This document shows positions 51,517 to 59,621 of a DNA stretch of 64,000 nt, in pieces (positions within the stretch are counted from its first letter, which is position 1; every line of letters starts with the position of its first letter). The DNA is from Berkiella sp964606325 (lineage in GTDB: Bacteria > Pseudomonadota > Gammaproteobacteria > Berkiellales > Berkiellaceae). The DNA is taken from assembly GCA_964606325.1 (NCBI GenBank), contig CAZSGE010000006.1:31963-95962 (forward strand). The letters are read 5' to 3'. Made by a program: the position numbers and the translations under genes. The notes below the pieces were generated by a model. That model saw only the letters and a program-made list of their open reading frames with translations, searched no databases and was not told the DNA's origin.

Positions 51517-52092
51517 TTAGCCTATCACCCTAATCAGGCAGCGCTCAAAAACTCTCAGCAAACTGAAAAAACTTTCCACAATAGGGTTGCACCAAAAATT
51601 AGTTTTGGGTGGTCTAAAATACCATCCTTGCGTATAGGCAAGACATGTAGCCAACATGCCCGTTAATAATCTGTCATCAACCAACAGCAACCGATGCACA
51701 GGCACACCACGATACTGTGCAATCATCTCAAGGCCATCTGGATAAGGTTTCTTCTTAGCGCCTTGTAAAAAAAAGATCGAAGGAAATTTTTTAGCGAAAT
51801 AAGCTATGCGCTCCGGTTTCGGCTTATTGCTAAAAAGCGCAATCCGATGCTCCCCTATTGTTTGGCTTAGCTTAATTAGCCAAAGCTCCGCTTCCTTTGA
51901 TGGAATTGCAGCATTATGAGGCGCGAGGACGCCATCAAAATCTAAGACAAGAATAGCAACATCCGCCTCATCTAGCTTATCTAAGGTAATTTCAGATAAA
52001 TCATGGATTTGCTTCGCTGGGTCGATGAGAAATTGCTTTAGTTTTTTTCGTAATGAAATAGCATTTTTAATTGCAAACCACCAACGCACCAA
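51517..52092 (-). CDS. YqeG-like HAD-family phosphatase
   Basis: A 191-residue HAD enzyme. Motif I is VLDFDGVLAPHN, motif II is ALFSNKPK, motif III is the Lys in GAKKKPYPDG, and motif IV is LLVDDRLLTGML. The pattern and length match YqeG/PGP-MTP1-type phosphatases, some of which act on phosphatidylglycerol-phosphate. The N-terminal and C-terminal ends are basic and hydrophobic, possibly membrane-contacting. Confidence 0.75.
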   Translation of the reverse strand: MVRWWFAIKNAISLRKKLKQFLIDPAKQIHDLSEITLDKLDEADVAILVLDFDGVLAPHNAAIPSKEAELWLIKLSQTIGEHRIALFSNKPKPERIAYFAKKFPSIFFLQGAKKKPYPDGLEMIAQYRGVPVHRLLLVDDRLLTGMLATCLAYTQGWYFRPPKTNFWCNPIVESFFSLLRVFERCLIRVIG

Positions 52093-52231
52093 GAACCTCG
52101 CTGTATAACCTGATGAAATGAACCTTCAGAGGAGAATATGAATACTGCCCGATGTCATATCTTTCACTGATTTTAAGGCGCAAAGCTTGTTTAAGGCAAT
52201 ATCGGCTTAAGATGTGGAACGTTTTGGTGAT

Positions 52232-52402
52232 TTAGTGCCTATTTGCACGAATGACACTGGGTGATAACTCACCACCAACCACTGGCTGATTTTGGTCATT
52301 TTCATGCTCAGGAACGCTGGCTAGACGCACCATCCAGGCAAATAAAAATCCAACTGTGGTTAAGATGGACAAAATACTGATCGCGAATATGATACCTGCC
52401 AT
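52232..52402 (-). CDS. Small single-span membrane protein of unknown function
   Basis: A 56-residue protein starting MAGIIFAISILSILTTVGF. The ATG at 52400-52402 has GGAG nine bases upstream. One transmembrane helix (residues 3-25) is followed by a soluble tail with Asn/Gln/Pro (PEHENDQNQPVVGGELSPS). No family is recognised. It is divergent from speE. Confidence 0.5.
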   Translation of the reverse strand: MAGIIFAISILSILTTVGFLFAWMVRLASVPEHENDQNQPVVGGELSPSVIRANRH

Positions 52403-52648
52403 GGTAACTTCTCCCTTGCTCCCGATTGGCATTATTCTTTTCGAGCACTGAGTGACAACTCTTCACCCGTAAGGAATATTGTAGGACAAACCCAAATGAC
52501 GCGCAAATCCATAGAATGTACATGCAATAATCTTAAAGGTGTAAGCTAGCTTGATGTAGCGGATTATATGGCACCTTTTCTTGATTGGGTGTCCTGATTA
52601 CGGTATCTTGCAAACCTCTGATTTAGTGAGTATTTGTAAGGTTTTGCG

Positions 52649-53497
52649 ATGATTAACAATAAAGAGTGGTTTACTGAGTTTTATCCTAACTATGGCACAG
52701 GCTTTGGCTTGCAGATCAAATCTAAGCTGCATGAAGAAAAGTCCCCCTATCAAACGATAGCTATCTATGACACCACCCATTTCGGTAATCTCATGACTAT
52801 CGATGGCATTATTATGCTCTCAGCACGTGATAACTTTATGTATCATGAAATGATGTCTCATCCAATCTTATTTACTCACCCTAAACCGTTGAATATCGTT
52901 ATTATCGGTGGTGGAGATTGTGGGACCCTCAAAGAAGTGCTTAAACATCCTGTGGAATCGGTTGTTCAAATTGATATCGATGAGCGCGTTACACGATTGG
53001 CTGAAATCCATTTTCCAGAATTATGCACTTCAAATAACGACAAAAGAGCAACCCTTTTATTCCAAGATGGTATTCACTGGATGAAAGAAGCTGCCAGTAA
53101 CAGTGTTGATATCATTATTGTGGACTCAACCGACCCCATCGGACCAGGCGAAGGATTATTTAATCAAGCGTTTTATACACAATGTCATCGCGTTTTAAGA
53201 GAAAATGGCATTTTAGTGCAACAAAGCGAATCACCCATTTTGCATCAAGCCATTACGCGTGACATGAGAAACGCCATGAATAAAGCGGGTTTTTCAGATT
53301 TTCTGACTATCACCTATCCGCAACCTGTTTATCCTTCTGGTTGGCACAGCGCCACCATGGCAGCTAAATCGCCAATGTTAAAAACCTTCAGACGAGATGA
53401 TGCTTTGTTGAAGGACATTCAAGCGCAGTATTATCACTTTGATTTGCATCAAGGCTTATTAACCGAGCCAGCCTTTTTGAAAAAAGCTTTAACTTAA
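52649..53497 (+). CDS. speE: Spermidine synthase
   Basis: A 282-residue aminopropyltransferase that makes spermidine from putrescine and decarboxylated SAM. The nucleotide motif is VIIGGGDCGTLKEVLKH, the catalytic Asp lies in VDSTDPIGPGEGLF, and QSESPILHQ follows. AAGG is eight bases before the ATG. No speD is nearby. Confidence 0.95.
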   Translation: MINNKEWFTEFYPNYGTGFGLQIKSKLHEEKSPYQTIAIYDTTHFGNLMTIDGIIMLSARDNFMYHEMMSHPILFTHPKPLNIVIIGGGDCGTLKEVLKHPVESVVQIDIDERVTRLAEIHFPELCTSNNDKRATLLFQDGIHWMKEAASNSVDIIIVDSTDPIGPGEGLFNQAFYTQCHRVLRENGILVQQSESPILHQAITRDMRNAMNKAGFSDFLTITYPQPVYPSGWHSATMAAKSPMLKTFRRDDALLKDIQAQYYHFDLHQGLLTEPAFLKKALT

Positions 53498-53505
53498 GTT
53501 TTTCT

Positions 53506-53564
53506 GTCATTCTGAGCTTAGCGAAGCATCTTATTCGAAGATCCTTCGCTACGTTCAGGATAAC
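53506..53564. repeat. Long palindromic intergenic repeat (MITE/REP-like)
   Basis: Two 27-base arms match at 22 positions around a five-base loop (ATTCG). The core TAGCGAAG/CTTCGCTA is perfect. Elements of the type GTCATCCTGAGC-TAGCGAAG are common dispersed repeats in many bacteria. It lies between convergent speE and glnB and may also work as a transcript end. Confidence 0.7.
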
Positions 53565-53571
53565 AAACTAT

Positions 53572-53910
53572 CTAAATGGCAGATTCTTTATCCTCACCTG
53601 TTCGTATTCTTATGACATTTTCCAGTGGTAAAACGAATATTTTACCATCGCCTATCTTCCCTGTATGCGCCGCCTTCATTATAGCTTCAATAACCAAATC
53701 AACTTGATTATCGGCAACGGCTATTTCAATTTTAACTTTGGGCAAAAAATCGACCACATACTCAGCACCACGATAAAGCTCCGTATGTCCCTTTTGCCGG
53801 CCAAATCCTTTCACCTCAGAGACGGTCATTCCTTGCACACTAACATCAGATAAAGCTTCTCTGACATCATCTAGCTTAAAAGGCTTTACAATCGCACAAA
53901 TCAATTTCAT
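53572..53910 (-). CDS. glnB: Nitrogen regulatory protein PII (GlnB type)
   Basis: A 112-residue signal protein. Tyr51, the uridylylation site, lies in the T-loop (HTELYRGAEYVVDFLPK). The B-loop is TGKIGDGKIF and the C-terminal segment is VIRIRTGE. The sequence follows E. coli GlnB closely. No amtB is adjacent, which favours GlnB over GlnK. It should control GlnA adenylylation and NtrB. Confidence 0.96.
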   Translation of the reverse strand: MKLICAIVKPFKLDDVREALSDVSVQGMTVSEVKGFGRQKGHTELYRGAEYVVDFLPKVKIEIAVADNQVDLVIEAIMKAAHTGKIGDGKIFVLPLENVIRIRTGEDKESAI

Positions 53911-53979
53911 GGTCTTGCCCGTACATCCTATCTGTTTATACTATGGATTCTTCATCTAAAGTAATCATAGGTCATCCTG

Positions 53980-54228
53980 ATGTTCTCTCCCAAAACAATC
54001 GAAGAAATGGTTAATCAGTTTGTTGGCTCGCTTCCTTCTGGTTTAAAAAACCTGAACCAAGAAATGCAACAACAGCTTTCACAAGCTTTGCAAGCATGGT
54101 TTAACAAAATGTCATTGGTCACTAAGGAAGAATTTGATATTCAGTGCCAAGTTTTAATCAAAACACGCCTTAAACTTGATGAGCTTCAAGCAAAAGTCGA
54201 CGCTCTCACCAAGGGTAACCTTCCCTAA
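53980..54228 (+). CDS. ubiK: UbiK ubiquinone-biosynthesis accessory protein (YqiC/BMFP)
   Basis: An 82-residue protein with an amphipathic N-terminal helix and a C-terminal coiled coil. VTKEEFDIQCQVLIKTRLKLDELQAKVDAL is split around the family trimer-forming region. UbiK helps the Ubi complex under aerobic conditions. The glnB-type gene, ubiK and comM neighbourhood is the usual one, though two genes separate ubiK from comM here. Confidence 0.88.
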   Translation: MFSPKTIEEMVNQFVGSLPSGLKNLNQEMQQQLSQALQAWFNKMSLVTKEEFDIQCQVLIKTRLKLDELQAKVDALTKGNLP

Positions 54229-54319
54229 GTCTGGATGTGTGGGCAAAGCTATGGCTTAAAGTGTGTTAATCGCCTATCTTTAAGTCAAGTGGCCGTTTTT
54301 TACCACGCAGGGACATGCT

Positions 54320-55771
54320 GTGAATTTACGCTCTCGATTATTAATTATGGGGTGTATCGCGCTGATGCTACAGATGCTGATTCTGTTTGCATTCTTTTAC
54401 TATTACCTTAACCCCAAAATTGGCAATCTGGAAAAATCTCTAGTTGAGAAAAATCTGCATCGTGGGCTAGAAATTTTACAGCGAGAATTATTTCACATCA
54501 CCCATATTACCCAATTAATTGCCCAAGACCCTTTAATATCACAACTAATTTCCACGCCTTCTCTTCAATTAGAGCCAAATGAAGCTTTACAACGCAAAAT
54601 GCTGCGCCAAGAAATAAATTTAATGTATGTGCTTAACGATGCTCACAAAGTCATTTGGGAAAGTATTATTGATTTAACAACAGAGCGTCCCTACCCCAAA
54701 CAATCGTTTTTGACATCACTGTGGGAAAAGCGTCCTGCTTTTTTAGATCACCCTTCGACTTTGAGTGTGTATGCTGGTGTTTTTAATAGTGCCCTGGGAC
54801 CCTTATTCGTCGTCTCAGCACCTGTCACATCAGGGACTAGCACACAGGTGACAGGCACCTTGATTATCGGACGATTGATTACCCAAGATGTGCTTCATTT
54901 ATTGCAAAGCCTTTCCTATACTGATGTTAAACTCTGGCCTTTAGGCGGCGGCACACTGAATTCTAATCAGCGAGGGATTATTCAAAAACTCTTACAAAGT
55001 GATTCCGATTTTACCATCGAAAAAAGTGGCGATTTGCTTCGGGGATATATGTTTTTACAAGACATCAATCAACAACCCAATTTGTTAATATCGGCCACAC
55101 AACCAAGAGAATTTACGCAAGCCATTGAGTTCAGCATGACCGAAATTGCAGCGATTTTTATTGCTTTGCAAATTATTTTCCTCTTCATTTTCTTTTTAGT
55201 CATCCGCAGCACCCTCTTGGTGCCCGCTCGCCTACTCATAGAGCAAGTAAGCAACGCAAGAAAAGATTGGCGCCCTATTCGCAGTGATACCAAACCCTGG
55301 AATGAAATCGGAATGTTGGCCAATGCTATTTCTAACTTAATTATTCGTTATCAGGACAGATTAGCTCAAGAAACAACCATGGCATACCGCGAGGGATGTT
55401 ATCAAACCAGACATAATTTGTTTAATGAAATAGAAGACACGCTTAAACCGGTGATTGATAATATTGAAATTACAGAAAAAAAGCTCTCCAACTTACCCAC
55501 CAATGATTTGGAATGGATCATTGCGGAGAGTAAAACCGGGCAATATAACGCTAGTCGTTTCGCAGAGTACACAGAAAAATTACAACGAATTAATGAAAAA
55601 CTACGACATTATCAAAAAGAAACTCGGCATAGACTTTATGATCTTTATGCTAAAACACTGCGCAATGCAGCAGCACTTCGTGCTCAATCGCGCAGTCTTG
55701 ACACCATCAGAGAGTTTACACCCATTCATGCAGATGAAAGTACAGAGAAAAGTGGAACCCATGGCTATTAA
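54320..55771 (+). CDS. Two-helix periplasmic sensor-like protein without output domain
   Basis: A 483-residue protein that starts at GTG (AGGGA upstream). TM1 (about 8-29), a periplasmic domain (about 30-272, CHASE4/Cache-like by pattern), TM2 (about 275-297), a HAMP-like segment (to about 345) and a long coiled coil (about 346-465). No histidine kinase, GGDEF, EAL or chemoreceptor output domain is present. It may signal through a partner protein or be a remnant of a larger sensor. The gene after it is an antiporter on the same strand. Confidence 0.7.
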   Translation: MNLRSRLLIMGCIALMLQMLILFAFFYYYLNPKIGNLEKSLVEKNLHRGLEILQRELFHITHITQLIAQDPLISQLISTPSLQLEPNEALQRKMLRQEINLMYVLNDAHKVIWESIIDLTTERPYPKQSFLTSLWEKRPAFLDHPSTLSVYAGVFNSALGPLFVVSAPVTSGTSTQVTGTLIIGRLITQDVLHLLQSLSYTDVKLWPLGGGTLNSNQRGIIQKLLQSDSDFTIEKSGDLLRGYMFLQDINQQPNLLISATQPREFTQAIEFSMTEIAAIFIALQIIFLFIFFLVIRSTLLVPARLLIEQVSNARKDWRPIRSDTKPWNEIGMLANAISNLIIRYQDRLAQETTMAYREGCYQTRHNLFNEIEDTLKPVIDNIEITEKKLSNLPTNDLEWIIAESKTGQYNASRFAEYTEKLQRINEKLRHYQKETRHRLYDLYAKTLRNAAALRAQSRSLDTIREFTPIHADESTEKSGTHGY

Positions 55772-55830
55772 ATGATATACAGCATATAAAGACATCCTTA
55801 AGATTAATGAAAATAAGATGAGAAAATATA

Positions 55831-57798
55831 GTGTCAAGTTTTGAAATTTTATTAATCATTCTCGGGCTGGCGGTCGTGATTGTCTCACTGCTTCGTCGCT
55901 TACATTTACCTCCTATATTAGGTTATCTGATTGCAGGTGCGTGTGTTGGCCCCTATGGCCTAGGGTTATTAGAGTCAAAAGAAGAAATCCGTAACATAGC
56001 CGAATTTGGTGTTGTATTTTTAATGTTCTCAATCGGATTGGAATTATCTTTACCTAAACTGATTTCCATGCGTCGCGCATTGCTAGGTCTTGGCGGCCTT
56101 CAGGTGTTGTTATGCACATTGGCTGCACTGTGCGTCGCCAGATTTTTAGGAATGAGCTGGGCAGGCGCTTTTGCTGTATCGGGTGCTTTGGCACTGTCTT
56201 CTACCGCGGTTGCAACCAAACAACTTGTCGAACAAGATGAATTAGACCAATCTCATGGCAAGCTCTCCCTTGCGATTTTGCTATTCCAAGATCTTGCGGC
56301 AGTGCCATTTTTGATTGTGGTGCCAGCCCTTGCCAGCACCGCAGGAGAAAGCTCTATTGGTGAAGTCCTTCTAGAGCGCATAGGCGTTGGAACGCTCATC
56401 TTTATTGCGATGCTTGCTGCAGGTCGGTGGTTGTTGCGTCCATTGTTTCAGCACATTGCGCAAGCGCGATCCTCTGAACTTTTTATGTTAACAGCACTGT
56501 TGGTAGTTTTGGCTTCTGCCTTTTTAACAGAGCATTTTCATTTATCTGCCGCACTGGGCGCATTTTTAGCCGGTGTGATGCTCGCTGAAACAGAGTATGT
56601 CCATCAAATTGAATCTGATATACAACCTTTTCGCGATATCTTATTAGGCTTTTTCTTTATCTCTGTCGGTTTGGTATTTGATCCACTGACGGTCATGAAT
56701 GAATGGAAACCAATTTTAGCCATCTTGCTCAGCCTGATCATATTTAAAACAGTAGTCATCGCTTTTTTAGCAAAATTGGCTGGCGCGCCCTCAAAAACGG
56801 CTCTGCGAACAGGCTTAATTCTTGCTCAAGGTGGCGAATTTGGTCTATTTTTGATTGCGGTGGCCTATGATCTTAATATTATCAATGTACATGATAGTCA
56901 AATCGTTATCGCGGCTACCGTGATTAGCATGGCTGTTTCTCCCCTGCTTATTCGTAATAGCAAATCAATAGCCATCTTTATTTTGAAAAAATTCAACAAA
57001 CCGATTGAAGAACCTATTGAAGAAATTACACCATCTAAAAATCTTCAGGATCATGTCATCATTTGCGGCTATGGTCGTGTTGGCCAAACCTTAGCAAGAT
57101 TTTTAGAATATGAAGGGATCACTTTTGTAGGCTTAGATGTTGATCCAGTTCGTTTAACTGAAGCACGAGCCGCTTCCGAACCTGTCTTTTTTGGAGATCC
57201 CTCCCAAGAGAGTGTGCTTGTTGCAGCCGGCATTACTAAGGCTCGCATGCTCATTATTGCTTTTAGCACCCCTAAAGGTTCTCTTAAAATTTTAAGAGCT
57301 GTGCGACAACTAAATAAAGAAATACCTATTTTGGTGCGCACCACCGATGACAGTGATTTAGAAGCACTACAAGTGGCCGGCGCGACGGAAGTTATCCCCG
57401 ATAAATTAGAATCTAGCCTCATGCTTGCGTCTCATATGCTGATTCTTCTTGGTCAAACACCAGCTAGAGCACAACAACAAGTAGCGGAAGTGAAAGCCAA
57501 CCGTTATAAAATGCTCAGAGGCTTTTTTGAAGGTGAAAACATTGGCCATTTAGAAGATAGCCGTGAAAAAATCTATCTCCATGCGGTCGAATTAACGGAC
57601 AGTGCTTACGCGGTTGGCAGAACACTAGAAGATTTAGTGGCCCAAAAAATTCCTGTTAAGATTTCTTCCTTTTCCAGAAATGGCTATAAGTGTAATGACC
57701 CAGCCCCCCATACCGTTTTTCAACCCGGTGATGTGTTGGTGCTAGAGGGGACACATGAAGAAATTTATCTAGTTGAAGAGAAATTACTACAAGGCTAA
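55831..57798 (+). CDS. Kef-type K+/H+ antiporter (CPA2) with RCK domains
   Basis: A 655-residue membrane protein starting at GTG. About 12 to 13 transmembrane helices (to about residue 390) form a Na_H_Exchanger domain (FLMFSIGLELSLPKL, FQDLAAVPFLIVVPA, GAFLAGVMLAETEY). An RCK_N domain begins with HVIICGYGRVGQTLARFLE and a TrkA_C domain ends the protein (HTVFQPGDVLVLEGT). Family members exchange potassium for protons and protect against electrophiles or osmotic stress. No glutathione-sensing KefF/KefG gene is adjacent. Confidence 0.92.
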   Translation: MSSFEILLIILGLAVVIVSLLRRLHLPPILGYLIAGACVGPYGLGLLESKEEIRNIAEFGVVFLMFSIGLELSLPKLISMRRALLGLGGLQVLLCTLAALCVARFLGMSWAGAFAVSGALALSSTAVATKQLVEQDELDQSHGKLSLAILLFQDLAAVPFLIVVPALASTAGESSIGEVLLERIGVGTLIFIAMLAAGRWLLRPLFQHIAQARSSELFMLTALLVVLASAFLTEHFHLSAALGAFLAGVMLAETEYVHQIESDIQPFRDILLGFFFISVGLVFDPLTVMNEWKPILAILLSLIIFKTVVIAFLAKLAGAPSKTALRTGLILAQGGEFGLFLIAVAYDLNIINVHDSQIVIAATVISMAVSPLLIRNSKSIAIFILKKFNKPIEEPIEEITPSKNLQDHVIICGYGRVGQTLARFLEYEGITFVGLDVDPVRLTEARAASEPVFFGDPSQESVLVAAGITKARMLIIAFSTPKGSLKILRAVRQLNKEIPILVRTTDDSDLEALQVAGATEVIPDKLESSLMLASHMLILLGQTPARAQQQVAEVKANRYKMLRGFFEGENIGHLEDSREKIYLHAVELTDSAYAVGRTLEDLVAQKIPVKISSFSRNGYKCNDPAPHTVFQPGDVLVLEGTHEEIYLVEEKLLQG

Positions 57799-57816
57799 TT
57801 CTTCCCATTTTAAAAA

Positions 57817-57838
57817 GGGCCGGTCACCGTGCCGGCCC
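57817..57838. repeat. GC-rich palindromic repeat, copy 2
   Basis: The inverted copy of the unit at 28823-28844 with one base different. Arms GGGCCGG and CCGGCCC surround TCACCGTG. It follows the antiporter gene by 18 bases. Confidence 0.75.
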
Positions 57839-57957
57839 AAATTCAAAAATTATGCGCTAATGCATAAAAACTCTAAATATTTCAGCATTATTGGTGGTTG
57901 GCTATATCAATTCTTGCGCGCTATACTCGCGCACCTATTTCTTCGTGAGTATAAAAA

Positions 57958-59469
57958 ATGTCGCTTGCCATTGTTTTTAGTCGTGCCAATGTGGGTCTTC
58001 ATGCTCCACAAGTGGTTGTTGAAACCCATCTTTCCAATGGATTACCCCAATTTAGTTTGGTAGGGTTGCCTGAAACAGCAGTCAAAGAAAGTAAAGACCG
58101 CGTTCGTAGCGCATTAATACAAAGTGGTTTTACCTTTCCAAAAGGTCGTATCACCGTCAATTTAGCACCTGCTGATTTACCTAAAGAAGGGGGGCGCTTT
58201 GATTTACCAATAGCAATTAGCATCTTGCTGGCTTCAGAACAACTGCTGTGTGCGGATCTATCACAATACGAATTGGCGGGAGAGCTTGCACTAAGTGGCG
58301 ATCTTCGCCCAATTAAAGGAATATTGCCCTTTGCGCTAGCGACAGCTTCAGCAAAACGAAAATTAATTATACCAAATGATAATAAAGAAGAAGCCGCTTG
58401 GGTAAACGATTTGAGCATTTTTCCTTTTAGCAATTTTCTTGCAGTGTGTGCACATCTTAGCGGCAAAATACCACAATTACCGCTGAAAAGTACGCAGTTG
58501 ATAAATGACGAGATAGACTTTGGTGTTTGCATGTCAGAAATTTGCGGACAACATCAGGCCAAGCATGCCTTAGAAATTGCGGCGGCAGGTGGGCACAGTT
58601 TATTGATGATTGGCCCACCCGGCACGGGTAAAACGATGCTAGCAAGTAGGCTTGGCACCATTTTGCCTCCTTTGACACAAAAAGAAGCTTTAGAAGTAGC
58701 CAGTATATATTCCATTAGCCGCCTGGGTTTTTCACAAAAAGCCCTCGCAAAAAGACCTTTTCGCCAACCACATCACACCGCTTCTGCTGTGTCCTTAGTC
58801 GGTGGAGGTCGCACACCGATGCCAGGAGAAGTTTCACTTGCTCATCACGGCGTATTATTTTTAGATGAATTGCCAGAATTTAATCGCCACGTGTTAGAAG
58901 TATTACGTGAGCCATTGGAGTCTGCCAAGGTGAACATTTCACGTGCACAAGGCCAAGCAGAATATCCTGCCAATTGCCAACTCATCGCTGCGATGAATCC
59001 TTGTCCTTGTGGATATTTAAGCTCACCTCGGCATCATTGCAATTGTACTCCCGAGCAAGTACAGCGATATCGTAATAAGATCTCAGGCCCCTTGCTTGAT
59101 AGAATTGATATGCATATTGAAGTACCCTCATTAGATCCTTCACGCTTAGCCTCATTTCATCCACAACAAGAAGAATCAACCAAAATTGTGCGTGACCGGG
59201 TTATCAAGGCACGTGAACGCCAATTTCAACGTCAGCAACAGACTAACGCCAAATTGAACACCCATGAAATCATCGAATATTGCAAGCTGGATGCACAGGG
59301 CCAACAGATGCTAACATCAGCATTAGAGAAGCTGGGGATCTCTGCACGCGCCTATCACCGCATCTTAAAGGTTGCAAGAACGGTTGCTGATCTGAGTAAT
59401 TCAGAAAACATCCAAACTAGTCATCTTGCGCAAGCGATTCAGTTCAGAAAATATGATAGGCAGCTGTAA
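57958..59469 (+). CDS. comM: Mg-chelatase-like ATPase ComM (YifB)
   Basis: A 503-residue AAA+ helicase that promotes branch migration during natural transformation. The start MSLAIVFSRANVGLHAPQVV is canonical. Domains: N-terminal ChlI/Lon-like (about 20-160), AAA+ core with GPPGTGKTMLASRL (Walker A) and VLFLDELPEF (Walker B), a four-cysteine zinc segment (NPCPCGYLSSPRHHCNCTP), and the C-terminal Mg_chelatase_C (SARAYHRILKVARTVADL). It points to DNA uptake ability together with pilus genes, but msh pili are not known competence pili. Confidence 0.96.
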   Translation: MSLAIVFSRANVGLHAPQVVVETHLSNGLPQFSLVGLPETAVKESKDRVRSALIQSGFTFPKGRITVNLAPADLPKEGGRFDLPIAISILLASEQLLCADLSQYELAGELALSGDLRPIKGILPFALATASAKRKLIIPNDNKEEAAWVNDLSIFPFSNFLAVCAHLSGKIPQLPLKSTQLINDEIDFGVCMSEICGQHQAKHALEIAAAGGHSLLMIGPPGTGKTMLASRLGTILPPLTQKEALEVASIYSISRLGFSQKALAKRPFRQPHHTASAVSLVGGGRTPMPGEVSLAHHGVLFLDELPEFNRHVLEVLREPLESAKVNISRAQGQAEYPANCQLIAAMNPCPCGYLSSPRHHCNCTPEQVQRYRNKISGPLLDRIDMHIEVPSLDPSRLASFHPQQEESTKIVRDRVIKARERQFQRQQQTNAKLNTHEIIEYCKLDAQGQQMLTSALEKLGISARAYHRILKVARTVADLSNSENIQTSHLAQAIQFRKYDRQL

Positions 59470-59485
59470 TTAGCTAAAGTATATA

Positions 59486-59583
59486 TAGTCCACGAGATAA
59501 TTATTTTGGGAAGCGGATGCATGTCTGAGCCTGCTCTAAGCAGGCGAGTTCAGGAGCAAACAAAATAATTATCCTGAGGACTA
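59486..59583. repeat. Structured palindromic element with nested hairpin
   Basis: Two 23-base arms (59486-59508 and 59561-59583) match at 20 positions. They flank 52 bases that hold an inner hairpin GCCTGCT-CTA-AGCAGGC (59529-59545) with an extra CTGA/TCAG pair around it. It lies 39 bases before the start of the next gene, so it could be a leader structure, or a MITE-like insertion. Confidence 0.7.
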
Positions 59584-59621
59584 TCGCATTTTAAATATTA
59601 GTTTAAAGTAATGGAATACCA

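Noticed and set aside
52138..52170. Ten-codon ORF (MNTARCHIFH) behind a good AGAGGAG site
   Set aside because: Too short, no downstream gene in the same direction to attenuate, and no supporting terminator.
57999..58532. 177-residue ORF antisense to comM
   Set aside because: Complement of a strongly conserved comM segment; no independent coding signal.
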